Assembly: GCF_000293885.2 (NCBI RefSeq)
Contig: NZ_CP010945.1
Location: 620,001-684,000 of the forward strand
Direction: 5' to 3'
Source: Pseudomonas fluorescens NCIMB 11764
GTDB taxonomy: Bacteria > Pseudomonadota > Gammaproteobacteria > Pseudomonadales > Pseudomonadaceae
DNA: 64,000 nucleotides
A model generated the notes under the pieces. It made no database searches, was not told the origin of the DNA, and was given only the letters and a program-made list of their open reading frames with translations. Both the position numbers and the translations under genes were made by a program. Positions 58,421 through 64,000 of the stretch are shown here, piece by piece. The number at the start of each line of letters is the position of its first letter. Positions within the stretch are counted from its first letter, which is position 1.

Positions 58421-59812
58421 ATGAACCTGCCGCTGATTCTCAACCTGCTGGTGTTCCTCGCCCTGCTCTTCGGTCTCGCGCAAACCCGTCACACGACGTG
58501 GAGCCTGGCTAAAAAAGTCCTGCTCGCTTTGGTGTTGGGCGTTGTGTTCGGTGTCGCACTGCACACGATTTACGGTGCCGGCAATCCGGTGCTGAAAGCG
58601 TCGATCGGCTGGTTCGATCTGGTGGGCAACGGTTACGTGCAGTTGCTGCAAATGATCGTGATCCCGCTGGTGTTCGCCTCGATCCTCAGCGCCGTGGCAC
58701 GCCTGCACAATGCTTCGTCGCTGGGCAAGATCAGCTTCCTGACCATCGGCACGCTGCTGTTCACCACTGCCATCGCGGCGCTGATCGGTATCGGCCTGAC
58801 CAACCTGTTCGGCCTCACGGCTGAAGGCCTGGTGGCCGGCACGCAGGAAATGGCCCGTCTGCAAACCATTCAGAGCGACTACGCGGGCAAGGTCACCGAC
58901 CTGAATGTGCCGCAGTTGCTGTTGTCGTTCATCCCGCAAAACCCGTTCGCTGACCTGGCGCGGGCCAAGCCGACGTCGATCATCAGCGTGGTGATTTTCG
59001 CCGCGTTCCTCGGCGTCGCCGCTCTGCAATTGCTGAGGGATGATGTCGAGAAAGGTCAGAAAGTGATCAACGCCATCGACACCCTGCAAGCCTGGGTGAT
59101 GCGCCTGGTGCGCCTGGTGATGAAGCTGACTCCGTACGGCGTATTGGCCCTGATGACCAAAGTGGTCGCCGGTTCCAACTTGCAAGACATCATCAAGCTC
59201 GGCAGTTTTGTGGTGGTGTCCTACATCGGCCTGGGCCTGATGTTTGTGGTCCACGGCGTGCTGGTGTCGGCGGCCGGGATCAACCCGCTGCGCTTCTTCC
59301 GCAAGATCTGGCCGGTGCTGACGTTTGCCTTCACCAGCCGTTCGAGTGCAGCGACGATTCCGTTGAGCATTGAGGCGCAGACCAGCCGCCTGGGCATTCC
59401 GCAGTCCATCGCCAGTTTCGCCGCTTCGTTCGGCGCGACTATTGGCCAGAATGGCTGCGCCGGTCTGTACCCGGCAATGTTGGCGGTGATGGTGGCGCCG
59501 ACCGTGGGCATCAACCCGCTGGACCCGCTGTGGATCGCGACGCTGGTGGCGATTGTGACGCTGAGCTCGGCCGGCGTGGCCGGTGTGGGGGGTGGCGCAA
59601 CGTTCGCGGCGCTGATCGTGTTGCCGGCGATGGGCTTGCCGGTGTCACTGGTGGCGTTGCTGATTTCGGTTGAGCCGCTGATTGATATGGGGCGTACGGC
59701 GTTGAACGTGAGCGGTTCGATCACGGCCGGGGCGATTACCAGCCAGATCATGCAGCAGACGGATAAAGCGCTGCTGGATGCGGATGAGCATTCGGCGTTG
59801 GCTCACGCTTAA
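58421..59812 (+). CDS. tcyP: L-cystine:cation symporter TcyP-like (DAACS family)
   Basis: 463 residues, about eight to nine membrane segments plus re-entrant loops. The dicarboxylate/amino acid:cation symporter core is seen in [19 protein letters not shown] (serine-rich hairpin), [23 protein letters not shown] and [18 protein letters not shown]. It resembles TcyP/YdjN more than the C4-dicarboxylate or glutamate types. The ATG at 58421 has GGAG 6 bases upstream. Confidence 0.87.
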   Translation: MNLPLILNLLVFLALLFGLAQTRHTTWSLAKKVLLALVLGVVFGVALHTIYGAGNPVLKASIGWFDLVGNGYVQLLQMIVIPLVFASILSAVARLHNASSLGKISFLTIGTLLFTTAIAALIGIGLTNLFGLTAEGLVAGTQEMARLQTIQSDYAGKVTDLNVPQLLLSFIPQNPFADLARAKPTSIISVVIFAAFLGVAALQLLRDDVEKGQKVINAIDTLQAWVMRLVRLVMKLTPYGVLALMTKVVAGSNLQDIIKLGSFVVVSYIGLGLMFVVHGVLVSAAGINPLRFFRKIWPVLTFAFTSRSSAATIPLSIEAQTSRLGIPQSIASFAASFGATIGQNGCAGLYPAMLAVMVAPTVGINPLDPLWIATLVAIVTLSSAGVAGVGGGATFAALIVLPAMGLPVSLVALLISVEPLIDMGRTALNVSGSITAGAITSQIMQQTDKALLDADEHSALAHA

Positions 59813-59836
59813 ATTCTTTAGCGTCTGAACTGGCCT

Positions 59837-59931
59837 CATCGCCAGCAGGCTGGCTCCCACAGGGATTTTGGGTGTTCACACAATCTGTGTTTCACCCCAA
59901 ACCCACTGTGGGAGCCAGCCTGCTGGCGATG
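59837..59931. repeat. REPIN, GTGGGAGCCAGCCTGCTGGCGATG class
   Basis: Perfect 26-base arms (59837-59862 and 59906-59931). The inner flanks (TTTTGGGTG / CACCCCAAA) pair as well, which could give a long hairpin between convergent tcyP and folA. Confidence 0.93.
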
Positions 59932-59934
59932 TTT

Positions 59935-60447
59935 TTAAGCCTTTTCCCAGACTTCGAAGTTGTACGCCGGTTTGTCGCCTTCGGCCGGATTCGGGGTGTT
60001 AGACACCAACTTCCACTGCGTCAAATCAAACTCTGGAAACCACGCATCCCCTTCCGGGCTCAACGCCACGCGTGTCAGGTACAACCGATCCGCTTGAGCC
60101 ATTCCTTGCGCATACAACTGCGCGCCGCCAATCAGCATCAACTCATCGACGCCCTGCTCCTTCGCCCACTCTTCAGCGCGAACCACCGCAGCTTCCAGCG
60201 ACGGATAAACTTCCGCGCCTTCCAGCACCAGATCCGCCTGACGACTGACCACGATGTTCAACCGCCCCGGCAGCGGACGACCGAGGGAATCCCAGGTCTT
60301 GCGCCCCATGATGATCGGCTTGCCCAAGGTGGTGGCCTTGAAGTATTTGAAGTCCCCCGGCAGGTGCCAGGGCATGCTGTTGTCGACGCCGATCACGCGG
60401 TTTTCACCGAGGGCTGCGATCAGGCTGAGGGGGAGTGATTTAGTCAT
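59935..60447 (-). CDS. folA: Dihydrofolate reductase
   Basis: 170 residues from the ATG at 60447. LSLIAALGENRVIGVDNSMPWHLPGDFKYFKATTLGKPIIMGRKTWDSLG is the classical N-terminus; the catalytic acid is the Asp in PGDFKYF, and LMLIGGAQLYAQ binds NADPH. It makes tetrahydrofolate and is the trimethoprim target. It is divergent to the DUF2868 gene. Confidence 0.96.
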   Translation of the reverse strand: MTKSLPLSLIAALGENRVIGVDNSMPWHLPGDFKYFKATTLGKPIIMGRKTWDSLGRPLPGRLNIVVSRQADLVLEGAEVYPSLEAAVVRAEEWAKEQGVDELMLIGGAQLYAQGMAQADRLYLTRVALSPEGDAWFPEFDLTQWKLVSNTPNPAEGDKPAYNFEVWEKA

Positions 60448-60532
60448 GCCGGCGAGGATACCAGAGCCCCCCGTACCCCGATAAGCGTCACAGCGGTTAT
60501 GCTCACAGCTCGATTGAGCGACGGGATGCCGC

Positions 60533-61903
60533 GTGACTGAACTGAATAACCTATGGCTGACAGAAACCATCCGCCTGCGTGAAGAACACGCCGGCCCTCT
60601 GGATGACCTGGAAGCCAACAGACTGGCGCGCACTGCCGGCGGCGATCTGCCGACGAGGATTGCGCGCCGCGCCGTGTGGCTGGCCGAGCGCGATGGACTG
60701 ACCGAAGCCCTCAGGCATTGGCTGCAAGGCGCACGACTGGCATTGATCGTCATGGCCGTGCTGGCCGTGGTCAGTGGCGCCGGGCTGGCGTTTGCCGCGA
60801 TGGGTGACGGTCAGACACCGGTGAATGTGTTTTGGGCCTTGGGCAGTCTGCTCGGGCTGAACCTGATTCTGCTGCTGAGCTGGGCCATGGGCCTGGTGTT
60901 TGCCGGCGAACACGGCGCAACGCTGGGACGCTTGTGGTTGTGGCTCAGCGAAAAACTCGCCCGCGACGCCAAAGCCGCGCAACTGGCGCCCGCGCTGCTG
61001 TTGCTGCTGCAACGACAAAAACTCAATCGCTGGGCGCTCGGCGTGCTGGTCAACGGCTTGTGGTTGCTGGCGATGCTGAGCGCGCTGGTGATTCTGCTGA
61101 TGCTGATGGCGACCCGGCGTTATGGCTTCGTCTGGGAAACCACCCTGCTCAGCACCGACACCTTCGTGACCATGACCCAAATGCTGGGTGCACTGCCCGC
61201 CGTGCTGGCGTTCAACGTGCCAACGATGGAGATGATCCGCGCCAGTGGCGATGCCGCGCTGAACATCGAAAGCGCCCGCCAGGCCTGGGCCACCTGGCTG
61301 GTTGGCGTGCTGGTGATTTACGGCATTGTGCCGCGCCTGCTCTTGGCGTTGTTCTGCCTGTGGCGCTGGAAAAGCGGCCGCGCAAACCTGCATCTGGACC
61401 TGAACCTGCCCGGTTACGCCCAACTGCGCGAACGCCTGATGCCCACCAGCGAACGCCTGGGCATCAGCGACGCGGCGCCCGCGCAACTTCATCGGGTGGA
61501 AAGCGCTGTCAGCGATCTGCAAAGCGATGGCGCACTGCTGGTGGCCATTGAGCTGGACGAACAACGCCCATGGCCGCCACAACTGCCTGAAAACGTGAGC
61601 AACGCGGGCATCCTCGACAGCCGTGAATCGCGTAACAAACTCCTCGAGCAGCTCAGCCGTTTTCCTCCGGCCCGCCTGGCCATCGCCTGCGATCCACGGC
61701 GCTCGCCGGATCGCGGCAGCCTCGCCTTGATCGCCGAACTGGCCCGCAGCGCCAGCGCTACCCGCGTCTGGTTGCTGCAAGCGCCGCCCGGCGAAGCGCT
61801 GGATGCCGAGCGCCTCGGCGACTGGCACGTGGCGCTGCAACAACTGAATCTGCCCTTCGCCGACTGCGCGCCGCTGAACTGGCTGGAGACCGGTCATGAC
61901 TAA
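60533..61903 (+). CDS. DUF2868 membrane protein
   Basis: 456 residues, GTG start (MTELNNLWLTETIRLREEHAG). About four membrane helices fall between residues 68 and 285 (ALIVMAVLAVVSGAGLAF, LILLLSWAMGLVFAG, LWLLAMLSALVILLMLM, LVGVLVIYGIVPRLLLALFCL). The C-terminal 150 residues are soluble. The function is unknown. It overlaps the GTPase gene by 8 bases, as usual for this pair in pseudomonads, so the two likely act together. Confidence 0.85.
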   Translation: MTELNNLWLTETIRLREEHAGPLDDLEANRLARTAGGDLPTRIARRAVWLAERDGLTEALRHWLQGARLALIVMAVLAVVSGAGLAFAAMGDGQTPVNVFWALGSLLGLNLILLLSWAMGLVFAGEHGATLGRLWLWLSEKLARDAKAAQLAPALLLLLQRQKLNRWALGVLVNGLWLLAMLSALVILLMLMATRRYGFVWETTLLSTDTFVTMTQMLGALPAVLAFNVPTMEMIRASGDAALNIESARQAWATWLVGVLVIYGIVPRLLLALFCLWRWKSGRANLHLDLNLPGYAQLRERLMPTSERLGISDAAPAQLHRVESAVSDLQSDGALLVAIELDEQRPWPPQLPENVSNAGILDSRESRNKLLEQLSRFPPARLAIACDPRRSPDRGSLALIAELARSASATRVWLLQAPPGEALDAERLGDWHVALQQLNLPFADCAPLNWLETGHD

Positions 61904-63272
61904 TTCGTGGAAAGCGCCGTTGAAGCTCGCCGTGGTCGGCCACACCAACGTCGGCAAAACCTCGTTGCTGCGCACGTTGACCCGTGACGTCGGTTTCGGT
62001 GAAGTCTCCCATCGCCCGAGTACCACGCGACACGTCGAAGGCGCGCGGTTGTCGGTGGACGGCGAGCCCTTGCTCGACCTGTTCGACACGCCGGGACTGG
62101 AAGACGCCATCGCCCTGCTCGACTACCTCGAACGCCTGGAACGTCCCGGTGAACGCCTCGACGGCCCGGCGCGGCTGGCGCGCTTTCTTGAAGGAAGTGA
62201 AGCCCGGCAGCGTTTCGAGCAAGAAGCCAAAGTGCTGCGGCAACTGCTCACCTGCGACGCCGGCCTCTATGTGATCGACGCCCGCGAACCGGTGTTGGCC
62301 AAATACCGCGACGAACTGGAAGTGCTCGCCAGCTGCGGCAAACCGTTACTGCCGGTGTTGAATTTCGTCAGCAGTGCCAACCACCGCGAACCGGACTGGC
62401 GCGAAGCGCTGGCACGGCTGGGCTTGCACGCCCTGGTGCGTTTCGACAGCGTGGCGCCGCCGGAGGATGGCGAACGTCGGCTCTATGAAAGCCTCGCGCT
62501 GCTGCTGGAAAACTCCCGCGAGCAACTGGAACGACTGATCGCCGATCAGCAAGCCCAGCGCCTGGCCCGCCAACAAAGCGCGGCGCGGCTGATTGCTGAA
62601 TTGTTGATCGATTGCGCAGCGTGTCGGCGCAGCGTGGTCAGCGATGCGGAACAGGAACAGCAAGCCATCAGCGAACTGCGCAAAGCCGTTCGGCAACGGG
62701 AACAGCGCTGTGTCGAAGCGTTGCTCAAGCTCTTCGCCTTCCGCCCTCAGGACGCGGCGGCCAGTGATCTGCCGCTGCTCGACGGTCGTTGGGGCGATGA
62801 TCTGTTCAATCCGGAAACCCTCAAGCAACTGGGCGTGCGGGTCGGCGGAGGTATCGCGGCGGGGGCGGCGGCCGGGGCCGGGGTGGATTTGCTGGTCGGC
62901 GGTTTGACCCTCGGCGCGGCGGCACTGGCCGGCGCGATTGCCGGCGGCGCGCTGCAAACCGCACGCAGCTATGGCAGCCGGTTGCTGGGCAAGATCAAGG
63001 GTCAGCGAGAGTTGACGGTCGATGACAGCGTGTTGCGGTTGTTGGCATTGCGTCAGCGGCAATTGCTTCAGGCGCTGAATGCACGTGGGCACGCGGCGAT
63101 GGACAGCATTCAAGTCGCCACGCCACAGGACAAGAGTTGGCGCGAAGGCAAACTGCCCGAAGCCCTGAACAAGGCTCGGGCGCATCCGCAGTGGTCATCA
63201 CTGAATCCGCAGGCGAAGTTGAGTCAGGCGGAGCGGCAGGAGCAGGTTGAGGTATTGGCGCAGCAGCTGTAA
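61896..63272 (+). CDS. DUF3482 Era-like GTPase
   Basis: 458 residues. G1 is GHTNVGKTS (residues 15-23), switch I threonines are in RPSTTRHVEG, and G3 is DTPG (64-67). The usual NKxD guanine-specificity motif is replaced by NFVS near residue 156. The C-terminal half has a glycine/alanine-rich hydrophobic hairpin (GGGIAAGAAAGAGVDLLVGGLTLGAAALAGAIAGGAL), which suggests membrane insertion. It overlaps the DUF2868 gene. Role unknown. Confidence 0.88.
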   Translation: MTNSWKAPLKLAVVGHTNVGKTSLLRTLTRDVGFGEVSHRPSTTRHVEGARLSVDGEPLLDLFDTPGLEDAIALLDYLERLERPGERLDGPARLARFLEGSEARQRFEQEAKVLRQLLTCDAGLYVIDAREPVLAKYRDELEVLASCGKPLLPVLNFVSSANHREPDWREALARLGLHALVRFDSVAPPEDGERRLYESLALLLENSREQLERLIADQQAQRLARQQSAARLIAELLIDCAACRRSVVSDAEQEQQAISELRKAVRQREQRCVEALLKLFAFRPQDAAASDLPLLDGRWGDDLFNPETLKQLGVRVGGGIAAGAAAGAGVDLLVGGLTLGAAALAGAIAGGALQTARSYGSRLLGKIKGQRELTVDDSVLRLLALRQRQLLQALNARGHAAMDSIQVATPQDKSWREGKLPEALNKARAHPQWSSLNPQAKLSQAERQEQVEVLAQQL

Positions 63273-63317
63273 AACTACAGTGTCTGGGCCGGCCTCATCG
63301 TGCCTCGGCGCCTATGT

Positions 63318-63345
63318 CCTAAGCCCTAAGCCCTAAGCCCTAAGC
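63318..63345. repeat. Four tandem copies of CCTAAGC
   Basis: Four perfect 7-base units lie head to tail and cover the stop codon of the HD-domain gene (63340-63342 on the minus strand). The unit resembles a telomere-type repeat by chance. Confidence 0.95.
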
Positions 63346-63897
63346 CGCCATCAGGCGCAAGGCCTTTTCCTTCAAAACGCCAAGATCAATCACCGGCACC
63401 CACATCTCCTTGGCCAGCTCATCCCACTGCCGCATGCGCAAACTGACGGCGCACAACGGGTCCTGCTCGAACGCTTCAGCCTCTGCCTCGGTCATCACCC
63501 CGCCCTGGTATTCCAGGGTCCGGCGGCTGGCTTCGCTCAAGCGATCGTAGTACCCGGGCTCGTTGAGTGTCAGATAACGCTTGGCTTGCACGTGGAATTC
63601 CACCAGCCGCGCCATGCGTTCGCTGAAGCCTGCGCGACGCAAGTAATCGGCGCCCAGACGCTCATGGCTGACCACGCCGAAACCACCCATGTTCTCAGCG
63701 CTCTCGGCGCAAATGTGTCCGATGTCGTGAAAGAACGCCGCCAGCACCACTTCGTCATCGAAGCCTTCGGCCATGGCCAGTTGTGCGGCCTGGGACATGT
63801 GCTCGATTTGCGACACCGGCTCGCCGATGTAATCACTGTCGCCAAAACGCTCGTACAGCGCGAATACCTCGTCGATCACTTGCTCAGTGCGGTCCAT
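63340..63897 (-). CDS. HD-domain protein of phosphonate degradation (PhnZ-like)
   Basis: 185 residues from the ATG at 63897 (a TTG codon before it is in frame). The HD-type iron site is EHMSQAA, FFHDIGHIC and HERLGADYL; the N-terminal YIGEPVSQIEHM resembles the segment in PhnZ, the mixed-valent di-iron oxygenase of 2-aminoethylphosphonate breakdown. Family members are found in phosphonate operons. It overlaps the stop of the upstream FAD-oxidoreductase gene by one base. The substrate is inferred. Confidence 0.8.
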   Translation of the reverse strand: MDRTEQVIDEVFALYERFGDSDYIGEPVSQIEHMSQAAQLAMAEGFDDEVVLAAFFHDIGHICAESAENMGGFGVVSHERLGADYLRRAGFSERMARLVEFHVQAKRYLTLNEPGYYDRLSEASRRTLEYQGGVMTEAEAEAFEQDPLCAVSLRMRQWDELAKEMWVPVIDLGVLKEKALRLMAA

Positions 63898-64000
63898 CAA
63901 CGCTCTCCCAATACAGTCGCGACATTACGTTCTGCCATGGCCGGCCCGACACTCATGCCGACGCCCGTGTGCATCAGCGCCACGCTCACGCCCGGCATCG
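63897..64000 (-). CDS. FAD-dependent oxidoreductase, C-terminal end only
   Basis: The last 33 codons of a gene that enters from the right edge read MPGVSVALMHTGVGMSVGPA and end ATVLGER with a TGA shared with the next ATG. This resembles the C-terminal FAD-contacting helix of D-amino-acid-oxidase-type enzymes; a member of that family often accompanies the HD protein in phosphonate clusters. Only a fragment is visible, so the family call is tentative. Confidence 0.55.
   Translation of the reverse strand, partial: MPGVSVALMHTGVGMSVGPAMAERNVATVLGER

Overview
The window is a typical Pseudomonas chromosome segment, closest in gene content and order to the P. fluorescens group. It is GC-rich, it carries many REP/REPIN palindromes of the 'TGTGGGAGCGAGC...' type, and its gene order follows P. 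aeruginosa PA0350-PA0417 (folA-ilvD-mutM-fdx-coaD-calB-rsmD-M16-ftsYEX-rpoH-mtgA-thiSG-trmB-hemW-rdgB-metWX-yggT-proC-pilT-pyrBC'-gshB-pilGHIJ-chpA), with some genes missing or added. No rRNA, tRNA, CRISPR array, prophage or insertion sequence was recognised.

Layout. 1-1.3 kb: start of a malonate decarboxylase operon (mdcA, cut by the window edge) with a perfect 21-bp palindrome upstream. 1.5-11.5 kb: a Pil-Chp chemosensory operon for type IV pili (pilG, pilH, pilI, pilJ, chpA, chpC). It lacks the methyltransferase pilK and methylesterase chpB, and an entire REPIN is read in frame inside chpA. 11.7-17.8 kb: gshB, tonB3, yqgE, ruvX and the pyrR-pyrB-pyrC' cluster, in which pyrC' is a dihydroorotase homologue without its metal-binding histidines. 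17.9-27.3 kb: a TM2 protein, an NlpC/P60 hydrolase, pilT, then yggS-proC-yggT-yggU and metX-metW-DUF4426-rdgB-hemW-DUF3392. 27.3-34.8 kb: trmB, thiG, thiS, mtgA, rpoH (with a clear sigma-E/AlgU-type promoter) and ftsY-ftsE-ftsX.

35.1-41.5 kb is the most unusual part. A normal exported two-gene M16 peptidase pair followed by rsmD is followed in turn by a second, closely related pair fused into one 893-residue protein. The fusion has lost both the signal peptide and the membrane anchor but keeps the zinc site. Directly after its stop codon lie about 33 codons resembling the C-terminus of rsmD. Together these suggest a tandem duplication of M16-M16-rsmD, then fusion, a change of compartment and loss of the second rsmD.

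41.6-54.9 kb: a YheT-like hydrolase, an AraC regulator, sseA, and a TetR regulator divergent from a coniferyl-aldehyde-dehydrogenase / Tat-signal protein / GMC oxidoreductase set. Then come coaD, a ferredoxin, mutM, an HDOD protein, rlmI and a Bcr/CflA-type exporter. 55-64 kb: ilvD, phosphorylcholine phosphatase, a cystine symporter, folA, a DUF2868 membrane protein with a DUF3482 GTPase, and the downstream end of a probable phosphonate-catabolism cluster (HD-domain oxygenase-like protein and a FAD oxidoreductase cut by the window edge).

Most genes are housekeeping. The accessory interest lies in REP-element activity (including REP DNA inside chpA and at the coaD stop codon), the remodelled M16 locus, and the streamlined Chp system. 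Identifications rest on reading translations and remembered family features; no database search was run.
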